DNA of 64,000 nt from Prolixibacter bellariivorans ATCC BAA-1284 (GCF_000621705.1 NZ_JHXO01000009.1:308051-372050); one strand, 5' to 3'; positions 27,250-37,818 are shown, numbered from the stretch's first letter. The notes: generated by a model from the letters alone, not told the origin. Made by a program: numbers and translations.

Positions 27250-28779
27250 ATGTCAGCTACTGAAAACAACAGGCGTATTGCGAAAAATACATTCATGCTC
27301 TATATCCGTATGCTTCTTACGATGGGAGTTTCCCTTTATACCGTGAGAGTTGTGTTGGATACATTAGGAATTATTGATTATGGAATTTACAATGTAGTCG
27401 GTGGCGTAGTAACAATGTTCTCGTTCCTGAGTGGAACGATGGCTTCAGCATCTCAACGTTTCTTTGCGTTTGAGATAGGGAAAAACAACATGGAGCAGCT
27501 AAAGAAAACCTTTAGCATGACCATGAACATTTATATCGTTTTGGGAATAGTCATTTTGATATTGGCTGAGACAGTAGGACTTTGGTTTTTAAACCATAGA
27601 ATGACCATTCCGCCGGATCGAATAGTGGCAGCTCATTGGGTCTATCAGTTTGCTGTATTGTCTTTCCTGATGACCATGTTCACCATACCCTACGATGCTT
27701 CCATCATTGCCCACGAAAAAATGAATGTATATGCCTGGGTAAGTATTATCGAAGTTACACTGAAACTATTAATTGTCTACCTACTGGTATTGTTTCCATT
27801 CGACAAGTTAAAGCTGTATGCTGTTCTTATGTTTGGTGTAACAACCATTGTAACGTTTATTTACAGAACCTATTGCATTAAAAAATTTGAAGAGTGCCAT
27901 CTGTCTTTTTATTGGGAGAAGACACTGTTTAAAGAACTCTTCAGTTATTCAGGCTGGAATCTATTTGGTGCATTAGCATCCATTTTCAGCAATCAGGGAG
28001 TCAATATCATTCTAAATATCTTCTTCGGACCGGTAGTAAATAGCGCAAGAGCAATAGCATATCGTATAAATAGTACTATTAGTCAATTTGTACAAAACTT
28101 CATGACCGCTACGCGTCCACAAATCATTAAATATTATGCTTCAGGCGAAAATGTTGAAATGTTGAATCTAGTTTTTCTGAGTTCGAAAATCTCCTATTAC
28201 TTATTATTCATCCTTTCGATGCCAGTCTTGTTAGAAACGAACTTCATTTTCAACATTTGGTTAAAAGAAGTGCCTAATTACACGATACTATTTACAAGGC
28301 TTATTATAATTACAGCACTAATTGATTCCCTCTCCTTCTCTTTAAAAACAGCAGCGCAAGCAACCGGAAAAATAAAGGTATACCAAGCAACTGTAGGCAG
28401 TGTCATGCTCATTACACTGCCTCTGTCTTATTTCCTATATAAAATGAATTACCCGGTAGAAACCATATTTTATTTAACAATTGCAAACTCTATTATCTGT
28501 CTTTTCCTACGATTGGAAATGCTAAAGAGAATGATAGGACTATCTGTTACACAGTTTGTCTTAAAAGTTGTACTACCAACATTATTAGTATCCTGTATTT
28601 CTTATATTTTACCATTTTTCTTAATGAGAGAATTTGAAATTGGAATATTACGCTTTGTGATAATTATTCTATCAGGATTTTTGACAACCGCAGCTTCAAT
28701 TTATATTCTAGGCTTGTCCAAAAACGAAAGGCAACCGATTCTTCAAACAATTAAAAAAATCAAAATCTTCAGATCATGA
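27250..28779 (+). CDS. Wzx-like oligosaccharide flippase (MOP superfamily)
   Basis: 509 residues, strongly hydrophobic with about 12-14 predicted helices, starting NRRIAKNTFMLYIRMLLTMG. The size and layout fit the polysaccharide branch of the MOP exporters. It would move the undecaprenyl-linked repeat unit from the inner to the outer leaflet of the cytoplasmic membrane. Its stop overlaps the next start (ATGA at 28776), so the two are translated together. Confidence 0.88.
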   Translation: MSATENNRRIAKNTFMLYIRMLLTMGVSLYTVRVVLDTLGIIDYGIYNVVGGVVTMFSFLSGTMASASQRFFAFEIGKNNMEQLKKTFSMTMNIYIVLGIVILILAETVGLWFLNHRMTIPPDRIVAAHWVYQFAVLSFLMTMFTIPYDASIIAHEKMNVYAWVSIIEVTLKLLIVYLLVLFPFDKLKLYAVLMFGVTTIVTFIYRTYCIKKFEECHLSFYWEKTLFKELFSYSGWNLFGALASIFSNQGVNIILNIFFGPVVNSARAIAYRINSTISQFVQNFMTATRPQIIKYYASGENVEMLNLVFLSSKISYYLLFILSMPVLLETNFIFNIWLKEVPNYTILFTRLIIITALIDSLSFSLKTAAQATGKIKVYQATVGSVMLITLPLSYFLYKMNYPVETIFYLTIANSIICLFLRLEMLKRMIGLSVTQFVLKVVLPTLLVSCISYILPFFLMREFEIGILRFVIIILSGFLTTAASIYILGLSKNERQPILQTIKKIKIFRS

Positions 28780-29795
28780 TAAAAAAGGCTCTGTTACAAA
28801 TTGTGCCAAACAGTATATATATATATTTGAAAGATAAAAAGAAGTTTTTTCTGACTCAGAAGATCTTACGAAAATCATATGACTACGATTATAAAAAATA
28901 TCTATCTCATTCAGATTCCTTCTCGCCAAACACTTCAACAAAAATGATTGGCAACATCATAAAGACATATCATACAATTGAGAAGGGATTAACAATGCCT
29001 GAGTTTCGACCTGGATTTGGACAACAAAAAGTAATTGAATTATGCCATAACTGCATAAACTACATAAAAAAATATGGCGACAATGAGGAGCAGTTGAAAT
29101 ATGCAGTCCAGGTCATCTTAGAATATAAGACATTTCATAATAGTTTAAATTTTGCGCTACAACCCGAAACAGAAAATGAAATTCAAAATATAAGGAACTA
29201 TGCTCCTGCTCTCACTGCTTCATCACAAATCGAAACAACTGACGTTCTATATTTCAAAAACGCAGAAAGTTCATTTGATGAGTTTTCGAATTCAAGAGCA
29301 AGTGTTCGAAACTTCACAGGAAAAGATATACCATTGAGTTCCCTTACTGAATCACTTAAGCTAGCACAGAATACACCTTCGGCCTGCAATCGGCAATGCT
29401 GGAGGACTTATGTCTATACCCAAAGTGAGCAAATCAATGAAATACTGGAAGAGCAAGGAGGTAACAGGGGCTTCGGACATTTAACAAATAAATTAATCGT
29501 AATTACAGCTGAGCTCGGAGTTTTCAACAGGCATTATGAACGTAATCAGGCATATATTGACGGAGGGCTGTATGCAATGAACTTATTATATTCACTACAT
29601 TTTCAAAAAATTGCTGCCTGCATACTCAATTGTAGTACATGGCCGGAAAAGGACGTAGAATTGAGGAAACTCTGCAAAATAAAAGATTCTGAGGTTTTTA
29701 TAGCAATGGTTGCATGCGGCCTCCCTCCTCAAAAATTCAAAATAGCAGCCTCCAAGCGGTACAAAATAGATGTAACCAATAGATTTATAAGTTAA
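28776..29795 (+). CDS. nitroreductase-family protein with N-terminal extension
   Basis: 339 residues. The C-terminal part (about 165-335) is a nitroreductase/FMN fold: SRASVRNFTG near the start, AQNTPSACNRQCWR, then DGGLYAMNLLYSL. Residues 1-160 form an extension found in family members from polysaccharide loci. It is coupled by ATGA overlap to wzx and followed by the pyruvyl transferase. This pairing recurs in surface-polysaccharide clusters, so a role in providing or modifying the ketal donor or the sugar is an inference. The reaction is not established. Confidence 0.78.
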   Translation: MIKKALLQIVPNSIYIYLKDKKKFFLTQKILRKSYDYDYKKYLSHSDSFSPNTSTKMIGNIIKTYHTIEKGLTMPEFRPGFGQQKVIELCHNCINYIKKYGDNEEQLKYAVQVILEYKTFHNSLNFALQPETENEIQNIRNYAPALTASSQIETTDVLYFKNAESSFDEFSNSRASVRNFTGKDIPLSSLTESLKLAQNTPSACNRQCWRTYVYTQSEQINEILEEQGGNRGFGHLTNKLIVITAELGVFNRHYERNQAYIDGGLYAMNLLYSLHFQKIAACILNCSTWPEKDVELRKLCKIKDSEVFIAMVACGLPPQKFKIAASKRYKIDVTNRFIS

Positions 29796-29852
29796 TCTAT
29801 GTCTATTCCCCGATTTACCTCTTTTTCCTGATAAAAAATCAACGAGATATTT

Positions 29853-30980
29853 ATGAAAATAGCCACTTTAACATTCCAATTCTCTATAAACTTCGGAGCT
29901 CAATTGCAATGCCTTGCCCTACAAGAAGTGTTGAAAGAAATGGGCCATGATGTAGAAGTACTTCAGTATAATCCTGACTTCACCAAGAAGAAAGCGCCTT
30001 TTTACCGAAACATTGGAATTAAGCAAAACGGTTTGTCCTTTGCACTAAAACACGCATTCGTGAAGCTGGTTTATGCTTCGAAAATGGTTAACCGATTCAA
30101 TAAATTTCAAAAAAAGCATTTGAATCTGACAGAGCCATGTGACTTAAATACAATTGGAGAAATTTCCCAAAGGTATAATGCAATTGTTGTGGGAAGTGAC
30201 CAGGTTTGGGGCCCCGCTCACCATAAAAATGCAACATATTTCATCGGTTGGAAACCTGAATTTAAAGGCAAACGGATTAGTTATGCACCGTGTTGTGCAA
30301 TCAACAAAACAGATGAGAAATATAAAGCGAATATTGCCAACTCGTTAAATCAATTTGACTTCCTATCTGTTCGCAATCTGGAAACGCAAGCTTTCGTTGA
30401 AGAACTAACAGGATTGAACACACCAGTTGTTTTGGATCCAACTTTTTTAGTTGATTTCCCTCAGTTTTTACATTCGTTTAAAGCTCCGTATAAGAAATAT
30501 ATACTAGCGTACATTATTGGAAACGAAATAAAGGGAGGACATGAAAACATGATAAGGGAAATTAAGAAAGTACGGGGTAACATCCCTGTTATTGCGATAA
30601 TCTTAAGCGAAAACCATATCAAATTCTTCCCATGGGCAGATAAGACCTATTGGTCCTTAACTCCGGATGAATGGGTTTCGCTAATTGCCAGTGCAGACTT
30701 TTTCTATACCGACTCCTTTCATGGAGTAGTCTTTGGAGTTAAATCCAATGTCAATCTTTTGGCTTACTATGTTGATGAAAAGCGAAAATCAAGATTTGTA
30801 GACTTAAGTGTTCGGTTCAATTTAAAATCGAACATCGTGAATAGCGTTAGCGAGGCCCTCGCCAGAAATTGCATTAATAGGGGGGCTCCGGATTATGAAC
30901 TTACACATAAAATCATCAGAGAAGAACGAATAATCTCAAAAGCCTTTCTCAAAAAAGCATTGGGAACTGAAAAATCTTAA
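29853..30980 (+). CDS. polysaccharide pyruvyl transferase family protein
   Basis: 375 residues. Recognised by the family start MKIATLTFQFSINFGAQLQ, VVGSDQVWGPAHH, ISYAPCCA and TDSFHGVVFGVKS. Members transfer an enolpyruvyl group from phosphoenolpyruvate to a sugar, forming a pyruvate ketal that adds negative charge. It acts in the cytoplasm on the lipid-linked unit. Placement directly after the nitroreductase suggests that they work together. Confidence 0.88.
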   Translation: MKIATLTFQFSINFGAQLQCLALQEVLKEMGHDVEVLQYNPDFTKKKAPFYRNIGIKQNGLSFALKHAFVKLVYASKMVNRFNKFQKKHLNLTEPCDLNTIGEISQRYNAIVVGSDQVWGPAHHKNATYFIGWKPEFKGKRISYAPCCAINKTDEKYKANIANSLNQFDFLSVRNLETQAFVEELTGLNTPVVLDPTFLVDFPQFLHSFKAPYKKYILAYIIGNEIKGGHENMIREIKKVRGNIPVIAIILSENHIKFFPWADKTYWSLTPDEWVSLIASADFFYTDSFHGVVFGVKSNVNLLAYYVDEKRKSRFVDLSVRFNLKSNIVNSVSEALARNCINRGAPDYELTHKIIREERIISKAFLKKALGTEKS

Positions 30981-31046
30981 GCTAAAAATAGTTTAAACAG
31001 CAAAAGATTCCACCAGACTAATTTTCCCATAAAAAGAGGTTACCAT

Positions 31047-32357
31047 ATGCTCTATTTTACAGATCAAAAAATATCCTACCCATTAGCATTTGCTATTTCC
31101 GGAGTCCTAATTAGCACAATAGCTCACAATATCATTTTTCAAATTTCAAGTTCAATAGCCAATTTCACCTCTTTATTTGGAGTATTAATCTTCTTTTGTG
31201 CGTTTGCTTATTATCGAATTACGTTATTTCCCCCACTAGACAATAGCACAAGAGTTATTTTTTATCTTCTGATTATATACATCCTTTCTGTTCTTCTAAG
31301 GTGGGGAGACGCACCAATTACCAAGGTAACCATTATCCGTATAGTGACGGATAAGTATGGAGTAATGGGCTTCTTAACACCTTTGATTGTTTTCTTGGGA
31401 AGTAAACGTATAAATATTCAAACCATCTTCCGTCTTTCTTATATCTCTTCATTAATTGGAATTTTATTTATTCTATTCAATTTCAAAGAGATATTTCTAA
31501 CTTCACATATGTCTCTATTAACCGGAGCCTGGAGCGATATAAGGGACGATGTCAATATGGGACAGGTTCCTGGGTATTTCACACTACCGAGTGCCTTCTT
31601 GGTAATGTCATACAAGTTTGCTCCACCCAAATACATTAAAGTTGGTTTTATAGGACTCATATTAAGTTTGGCTACAGCCATCCTTTATGGAAGAAGAAGC
31701 TATATTGCCTTTCATTTGACCTATCTGATTTTTATTGGCTATATGTACTTCTTCACAAACAAAAAATCCAAAGGGAAGAAAGTGTTCATTATCCTGTCAG
31801 TACTCATTTTGGTTAGCATAATTGCTGCTTCATTTTCCGATTCATCTGCGTTTAATGTTTTAGCGGATCGTTTTAATCAGAATACAAGAAGCGGTGTGGA
31901 GGATTACTTCTTTACTGATTTCAAAGGAAAACCCCTTGACTGGATATTTGGTCGGGGAATAAATGGAACATACTATTGTCCAGTACTTGAAGGACAGTCA
32001 TATCGAAACGTAATCGAAACAGGCTATTTACAATTTATTTTAAAAGGAGGATTAATCCTGCTGTTTTTATACGTTTACATCTTGTTAAAAGGAGCTTTCC
32101 TTGGTTTTTTCCGCTCAAAAAATACCATTTGCAAGGCAATGTCATTAGTCCTTTTTGCTAATGTGATATTTCTATTCTCAGGTAATACGCTCGAATTTTC
32201 ATTTAGGCAAATACTGATATGGTGTTGCGTGATGTTATGTTACAATGCAAGTTTTAGAAATTTATCTGAACAGATGCTAATAATAAATTTCAAATACAAA
32301 GAGATTATGCAACAGCTTCCCGCTCTTGCCATTCAAAAATTCAAACTTGAAAAATAA
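31047..32357 (+). CDS. Wzy-like polysaccharide polymerase / O-antigen ligase-type membrane protein
   Basis: 436 residues with about ten hydrophobic helices and a large extracytoplasmic loop near 270-330 (NQNTRSGVEDYFFTDF to GRGINGTYYC). This layout fits Wzy/WaaL proteins, and the locus needs one polymerase. The start ATG has a purine-rich AAGAGGT 7 bp upstream. Sequence conservation in this family is low, so the call rests on topology and context. Confidence 0.75.
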   Translation: MLYFTDQKISYPLAFAISGVLISTIAHNIIFQISSSIANFTSLFGVLIFFCAFAYYRITLFPPLDNSTRVIFYLLIIYILSVLLRWGDAPITKVTIIRIVTDKYGVMGFLTPLIVFLGSKRINIQTIFRLSYISSLIGILFILFNFKEIFLTSHMSLLTGAWSDIRDDVNMGQVPGYFTLPSAFLVMSYKFAPPKYIKVGFIGLILSLATAILYGRRSYIAFHLTYLIFIGYMYFFTNKKSKGKKVFIILSVLILVSIIAASFSDSSAFNVLADRFNQNTRSGVEDYFFTDFKGKPLDWIFGRGINGTYYCPVLEGQSYRNVIETGYLQFILKGGLILLFLYVYILLKGAFLGFFRSKNTICKAMSLVLFANVIFLFSGNTLEFSFRQILIWCCVMLCYNASFRNLSEQMLIINFKYKEIMQQLPALAIQKFKLEK

Positions 32358-32381
32358 AAGTTAACATTGAATAACGTGCCG

Positions 32382-33629
32382 ATGAAAAAAATTTTATGGT
32401 TATGTAATGTAGCATTCAGTAATAAGAAACTGAGAGGGACTGGTACTTGGCTCGAGGCAACCAGCGAAGCATTGGTAGATTCAGGATTCGAATTATCCAA
32501 TATTACTTTTGGCAATGTCAAAAAAGTTACCCGATCGGACGCCGGAGCAATAAAGCAATGGCTAGTACCAAAGGAAAAGCTCAGTAAGAAAGGATTACCC
32601 TCAAAAGAAACAATCCGAGCTATTAAGGACATCGAAAGCCACCTAATGCCGGATTTGATACAGATATGGGGAACAGAAAGTTACTGGGGCATGCTCGCCG
32701 TAAATAAAATAATAAAATCGCCTGTTATCCTGGAAATGCAAGGTATGCTTCATTTATACGAAAAAGTATACTACGGCGGTCTTTCAACTAAAGATGTACT
32801 TAGTTGTATTGGACTAAAGGAGATTTTATTTCCCAAGCTATTGCTACAAAAGAAAAAAAAGAGCTTTCGTGAACGGGGAAAGCTGGAACAGATTATTATT
32901 AAAGGAACTGATCATATTTCGGTTCAATCGGAATGGGTGAATTCTGTCGTGCAGCACTCAAATCCATCTGCCAAGATTTATTCAACCAAAATGCTTTTAA
33001 GGAAACAGTTTTATAATGCTGCAACATGGCAACACTCGTCATCGTCAGAACCGACAATCTTTACGTCAAGTTCTGGCTCTGTCCCCTACAAAGGACTTTA
33101 TGTAGTATTCAGAGCTTTGTCTGTTTTAAAAGAAAAATACCCCAATCTTAAAGTTCGGATTGCTGGAAATATTCCTACAACGAAAAGTACCTGGAGAAGG
33201 GATGGATATACTAATTGGCTGATAAGTGAGGCAAAAAAATGCAACGTTGAGGACGCAATCGAGTGGCTAGGCCCCTTAGACGTGAATGAAATTATAAAGG
33301 AGATCCAACAAGCTTCCGTTGTTGTTATTCCATCTTATATCGAAACTTATTGCCTGGCTTTGGCAGAGGCAATGTACCTTGGCGCACCGGTAGTGGTGTC
33401 ATATAGCAGCGCTATGACAGAACTAGCTAAAGACGGAGAATCTGCATTATACTTTCCAATAGGCGATCATATATCATGTGCAGCACAGGTTGAAAAGGTA
33501 TTAAGCGATAAAAGTCTTGCAACGAAATTGGGGAAAAATGCGCGGGAAACAGGCATAATAAGAAACGCCCCCGAAAACTTTATTGACAACCAGATATCCA
33601 TATACAATGAATTTTTAAAATCGTATTAG
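32382..33629 (+). CDS. glycosyltransferase family 4 (GT-B)
   Basis: 415 residues from the ATG at 32382; an in-frame TTG 15 bp earlier is the alternative. The C-terminal domain has TSSSGSVPYKGLYVVFRALS and the nucleotide-sugar motif ETYCLALAEAMYLGAP with the EX7E pattern. It adds one sugar to the repeat unit on the cytoplasmic face; donor and acceptor are unknown. It is 24 bp after wzy. Confidence 0.85.
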   Translation: MKKILWLCNVAFSNKKLRGTGTWLEATSEALVDSGFELSNITFGNVKKVTRSDAGAIKQWLVPKEKLSKKGLPSKETIRAIKDIESHLMPDLIQIWGTESYWGMLAVNKIIKSPVILEMQGMLHLYEKVYYGGLSTKDVLSCIGLKEILFPKLLLQKKKKSFRERGKLEQIIIKGTDHISVQSEWVNSVVQHSNPSAKIYSTKMLLRKQFYNAATWQHSSSSEPTIFTSSSGSVPYKGLYVVFRALSVLKEKYPNLKVRIAGNIPTTKSTWRRDGYTNWLISEAKKCNVEDAIEWLGPLDVNEIIKEIQQASVVVIPSYIETYCLALAEAMYLGAPVVVSYSSAMTELAKDGESALYFPIGDHISCAAQVEKVLSDKSLATKLGKNARETGIIRNAPENFIDNQISIYNEFLKSY

Positions 33630-33697
33630 CGCCTTTATCATCACGCATAAATATTTGCGATAAAACATACGTGATAAACATTTAAAGTGAAATCAAG

Positions 33698-34288
33698 ATG
33701 ATTGGTATTAACAAACTTCGCCACATAAGAATGAGCACTGAATGCACCCTTTGGAGCCTCATTTTCTATATTAAAGCAAAATACCTGTGGAATATCAAAC
33801 TTGGAAAAGCCTGTCGTTGTTGTGGCAATGCGATATTAAAAAAGGCTCCAGATAGTTCAATCAAAATTGGCAACCATTGCCGTTTTACATCTATTGCAAA
33901 TAGTTTTAACTTAATAGGCATTAACCGACCTTGTATAATTGCTACCCATGTATCTCAATCCAACTTAGAAATAGGAGATTATAGCGGCTTCAGCGGAACA
34001 GTAATAGGTGCATTTATGTCTATAAAAATCGGGAAAAACGTAAAATGCGGAGCAAATACATTGATAACAGATTCGGACTGGCATCTACAGGACCCAAGAA
34101 GCGGAAAATGTAGACCCGTTAAAATCGGAGATAATGTATGGCTTGGAGAAGGCGTTAAGGTACTAAAAGGTGTGACAATTGGTGAAAATAGCGTAATTGG
34201 AGCAGGAAGTATCGTAACCAAAGACATACCAGAAAACGTCATCGCAGCAGGGAATCCAGCAAAAGTAATCTCCAGAATAGAAAACTAA
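33698..34288 (+). CDS. hexapeptide-repeat acyltransferase
   Basis: 196 residues. Left-handed beta-helix repeats from about residue 50 onward ([49 protein letters not shown]), ending [24 protein letters not shown], the CoA-binding end typical of the WbbJ/LacA group. It probably O-acetylates a sugar in the polymer. A Cys-rich stretch (CRCCGN, about 39-44) is unusual. It is followed 3 bp later by the next acyltransferase. Confidence 0.85.
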   Translation: MIGINKLRHIRMSTECTLWSLIFYIKAKYLWNIKLGKACRCCGNAILKKAPDSSIKIGNHCRFTSIANSFNLIGINRPCIIATHVSQSNLEIGDYSGFSGTVIGAFMSIKIGKNVKCGANTLITDSDWHLQDPRSGKCRPVKIGDNVWLGEGVKVLKGVTIGENSVIGAGSIVTKDIPENVIAAGNPAKVISRIEN

Positions 34289-34291
34289 ACT

Positions 34292-34924
34292 ATGATAAAA
34301 AGTCTTACTGATTACAGGTATTACCTTGAGGCAGACCGAATAATTGCTGGTAGGAAAAAGGTTCCATTTTTCAGCCCCATTGTAAGTCTCTTTTCACGGA
34401 GTAAGATCGATCGCTTTCATTATTTGCTAAGAAGGACAGAATATATTCATAATTGCTCCAAAGGTCTGGTAGGGAGCCTTCGTTATAAATGGTTCAACTA
34501 CCTATTTAGAAGGACTAGTCTAAAGTTAGGATTTAGCATACCAATCAATGTCTTTGGTCCAGGCTTGTTTATACCTCATTATGGAACCATAGTAGTTAAT
34601 AACAATGTTAAGGTAGGAGCGAATTGCGTACTTCACACGTGTGTTTGTATCGCGGGATCTAAAAAAAAGATAATAGGTGACAATGCCTATATTTCAACAG
34701 GTGTAATCATAAGTGGAGGAATAAACCTGGGTAATAACATTACAATAAGTGCAAATTCAATGGTCAATAAGAACTGTGAAAGAGATGGGGTAATGTTGGG
34801 AGGTACACCGGCTAAAATTATTAAAAATCGGAAAGCTTGGTACATTGAGGATGGAACGAAATATGAAAGCCGTATAAAAGAAATTCAGATATTGAAAGAG
34901 AAACTCTACTCGGTAAATCGCTAA
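34292..34924 (+). CDS. serine acetyltransferase-like hexapeptide acyltransferase
   Basis: 210 residues. The N-terminal helical part (1-75, LTDYRYYLEADR) and the beta-helix (FGPGLFIPHYGTIVVNNN, VKVGANCVLHTCV) are as in CysE-like enzymes of capsule loci, ending MLGGTPAKIIKNR. The context favours sugar O-acetylation over cysteine synthesis. The start is 3 bp after the preceding stop, so it is co-translated. Confidence 0.85.
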   Translation: MIKSLTDYRYYLEADRIIAGRKKVPFFSPIVSLFSRSKIDRFHYLLRRTEYIHNCSKGLVGSLRYKWFNYLFRRTSLKLGFSIPINVFGPGLFIPHYGTIVVNNNVKVGANCVLHTCVCIAGSKKKIIGDNAYISTGVIISGGINLGNNITISANSMVNKNCERDGVMLGGTPAKIIKNRKAWYIEDGTKYESRIKEIQILKEKLYSVNR

Positions 34925-34990
34925 CCGTGCGTAATGTATATACGCACTCCCAAAATCTTTATAACAGTCTTTCCAATCAATAATTAATAA

Positions 34991-36145
34991 ATGAAACAAA
35001 ACATTATATATGTAGGCTCCTTAGGATTTCCTTACGGATTGGCCACAATACAACGACAAATATTAATTACGAGAGGATTAATTCACAGCGGAGCGAATTG
35101 CAGGGTAATAACGAGATACGGAACAGAAGCAAATAAAAGAGTTTTAAGAAAAGGAAACTACGAAAACATAATACCTTATGAATGTGCCGCACCGAAAGCA
35201 TACAGATCTGAGCGATTTATAACAAGAAACGTAAACAAATTCATCGGCACCCTCAATGAACCCCGATTGCTTGCCCACTACAAAAAGAAAGGTCAGATAA
35301 ATGTGATGTTGGGTGTACGCTCTCCATTTTTTACAACCCTCTACTACCGTATTCTGTCCTTAATATTAGGGTATAAGTACATTATAGATGTCAATGAACT
35401 ATTGGGTATGGAGAACAAAGTATTGAATCATCGCCTATTCAATACTTTTAGCAGCTATTTGTGCGACGGAATGATATTAATAAGCGATTATTTAATTAAT
35501 TTCTATAAAAATAAAAAGCCGTCGCTGAAATTTGCGAAGGTACCAATCATATGTGATGTTAATTACATTGATAGCATCAAACCAATTACAAACGAACAAA
35601 ACTTCATCTTATACTGTAGTTCAGCAAGCTATTTGGAGTCCATATTTTTTGTTATCGATTCATTTTGTATCACAAAAGACAAAGTAAGTCTTAAACTTAT
35701 CATCTCGGGTAAACAGGAAAGCATACAAAAGGTGAGAATTTATGTAGAAAAAAGTTCCAAAGCTAATCTAATAACAATTGAAAGTAATATTCCGTATAGT
35801 CTACTTATAAGTTACTATAAAAATGCAAACGCTTTACTAATACCACTACCCGAGACAGTTCAACATAAAGCACGTTTTCCTCATAAAATTGGGGAATATG
35901 CAGCATGCAAAAGCCCAATAATATCTAATAAATGGGGAGAAATAAGCAATTATTTGGATGAAAAAAGTGCTTTTCTCGCAAAACATTATAATACGGAGGA
36001 ATTCGCAGAACAGATAAGTAAATGCTTAAATACAGATACAAACTCACTGGTACAAAATGCCCAAAAAGTTGCAGCAAACGAATTCGATTTCAAGATTGTA
36101 TCGAAAAAAATAATCACACTAATCAACCGAATAAGTAAAAATTAA
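34991..36145 (+). CDS. glycosyltransferase, GT4-like
   Basis: 384 residues. Weakly conserved GT-B protein: the N-terminal segment IIYVGSLGFPYGLATIQRQ, a helix with DVNELLGMENK, and a C-terminal donor-site-like RFPHKIGEYAACKSPIIS. The usual first Glu of EX7E is replaced (LPETVQHKARFPHKIGEY). It is the most divergent of the five transferases in the locus, so its sugar cannot be guessed. Confidence 0.75.
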   Translation: MKQNIIYVGSLGFPYGLATIQRQILITRGLIHSGANCRVITRYGTEANKRVLRKGNYENIIPYECAAPKAYRSERFITRNVNKFIGTLNEPRLLAHYKKKGQINVMLGVRSPFFTTLYYRILSLILGYKYIIDVNELLGMENKVLNHRLFNTFSSYLCDGMILISDYLINFYKNKKPSLKFAKVPIICDVNYIDSIKPITNEQNFILYCSSASYLESIFFVIDSFCITKDKVSLKLIISGKQESIQKVRIYVEKSSKANLITIESNIPYSLLISYYKNANALLIPLPETVQHKARFPHKIGEYAACKSPIISNKWGEISNYLDEKSAFLAKHYNTEEFAEQISKCLNTDTNSLVQNAQKVAANEFDFKIVSKKIITLINRISKN

Positions 36146-36225
36146 GCCAACTAAATTGGGGAATCCCTGGCAAATTGAGCATCAACTATTTTTCACTACA
36201 CCACAATCACAACTACCTTAAACAG

Positions 36226-37308
36226 ATGAAGATATTATTCTTTATAGAATCCTTAAGATCGGGTGGACGAGAACGTCGACTATGCGAATTAATAAAAGGA
36301 TTGCATCAAGCCGGAAATTATAAAATGGAACTTATCCTAACTGAAAAAGACATTCATTATAAAGATATATTTGAAACAGAGATTAAGTTACACTTTGTAC
36401 CCAGGTTGTTTTTAAAAAAAGATCCAACTGTTTTCTATCGAATTTTTGCTATCGCCAGGAGGTTTAAGCCTGACATTATACATACATGGAGCACGATGAC
36501 TACATTCTATGCTCTACCAACGAAAGCACTACTAAATACCCCTTTGATTGACAGTGAAATTTCGAACACCAAACCGATGTATCTGCCATTATTTAGAAAA
36601 ATAAACTTCAAGTTTGCAGATAAAATAACATCGAATACAATAGCGGGGTTAAAAGCGTATGAAGCTCCCACTCGCAAAAGTTCAGCCATACATAATGGAT
36701 TTGATTTTAGAAGAATAGCAGAACTGGCTTCGCCTTCAACAGTAAGACAGAGATTTAACATCACCACTCCTCATGTAATAGCGATGGTTGGTACTTTCTA
36801 TCCACAAAAAGACTATCTAACCTATATTAACGCTGCCAATGAATTAGTAAAGAAAAGAGAGGACGTAACTTTTCTATGTATCGGTGCTGGAGATTATTCG
36901 GCACTTGAAGCAATAAGCACGAATAAGAAAAAGATTCGATTTCTGGGCAAGCAAAACGATATTGAATCAATTATGAACATTTGTGATATCGGGGTTTTGA
37001 CAACGAACTCGAATATACATGGAGAAGGTATTTCCAATGCTCTACTGGAGTTTTGTTCTCTTGGCGTTCCGGTAATCGCAACGGACTTTGGAGGGAGTCC
37101 GGAACTGATTAAAAATTCTATCAATGGGTATTTAATTCCACCTTTTAATTTCAAACAACTTGCTGCAAAAATTCAGATCATCCTATCAGAAAAAAAGGAA
37201 CAGAAACGAATGGGACTAGCAGCAAAGCAAATCGTCGAAAATCAATTTGGAATGGAGTCTATGGTGCAAAAATTCATAGAATTATACAACACGACATTAA
37301 AAGAGTGA
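36226..37308 (+). CDS. glycosyltransferase family 4 (GT-B)
   Basis: 360 residues from the ATG at 36226 (MKILFFIESLRSGGRERRL), preferred over a TTG 51 bp upstream because the Gly-rich N-terminal loop follows directly. The C-terminal motif is GEGISNALLEFCSLGVPVIA. A middle segment AMVGTFYPQKDYLTYINA marks the start of the second Rossmann half. It adds a sugar to the repeat unit. The next gene starts 3 bp after its stop. Confidence 0.87.
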   Translation: MKILFFIESLRSGGRERRLCELIKGLHQAGNYKMELILTEKDIHYKDIFETEIKLHFVPRLFLKKDPTVFYRIFAIARRFKPDIIHTWSTMTTFYALPTKALLNTPLIDSEISNTKPMYLPLFRKINFKFADKITSNTIAGLKAYEAPTRKSSAIHNGFDFRRIAELASPSTVRQRFNITTPHVIAMVGTFYPQKDYLTYINAANELVKKREDVTFLCIGAGDYSALEAISTNKKKIRFLGKQNDIESIMNICDIGVLTTNSNIHGEGISNALLEFCSLGVPVIATDFGGSPELIKNSINGYLIPPFNFKQLAAKIQIILSEKKEQKRMGLAAKQIVENQFGMESMVQKFIELYNTTLKE

Positions 37309-37311
37309 AAC

Positions 37312-37818
37312 ATGAAACAAAAAATTAAAAAGCTGCTTTTACTTCCGTTGAAGCAAATAAATGAAATTAAATGGGCTAGAAAAATGGGGGTTAGGGTAGG
37401 TGACAATTGTCGTTTACTAAATGTTTCATTTAGCTCTGAACCTTATTTGGTAAAAATAGGGAACCACGTTTCCGCAACACGGGTGCATTTTGAAACTCAT
37501 GATGGAGGAATGTGGATTTTCAGAGATAAACATCCTGAATGGGATAAGATCAACCGAATCGAGGTTGGGGATAATGTATATATTGGATATGAGGCCCTTA
37601 TCATGCCTGGAGTCAGAATAGGCAATAATGTAATTGTCGGGGCGAAATCCGTTGTCACAAGAGATATTCCAGATAATTCAGTTGCTGTAGGTATTCCAGC
37701 AAGAGTAATAAAAAGCACAACTGACTATTATAACAAAATAAAATCAGAAGTAATTTTGACCAAAGGACTAACAGCGGCTCAAAAAAAAATCTACCTGCTG
37801 AAGCACTTTAACCTATAA
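37312..37818 (+). CDS. hexapeptide-repeat acyltransferase (WbbJ-like)
   Basis: 168 residues. Beta-helix repeats VRVGDNCRLLNVSF, VKIGNHVSATRVHFETHDGG (His in the acyltransfer site region), IEVGDNVYIGYEALIMPG and VRIGNNVIVGAKSVVTRDIP, ending AVGIPARVIKS. It is the third acyltransferase of the locus, 3 bp after a glycosyltransferase, and is likely to act on the sugar that enzyme adds. Confidence 0.87.
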   Translation: MKQKIKKLLLLPLKQINEIKWARKMGVRVGDNCRLLNVSFSSEPYLVKIGNHVSATRVHFETHDGGMWIFRDKHPEWDKINRIEVGDNVYIGYEALIMPGVRIGNNVIVGAKSVVTRDIPDNSVAVGIPARVIKSTTDYYNKIKSEVILTKGLTAAQKKIYLLKHFNL

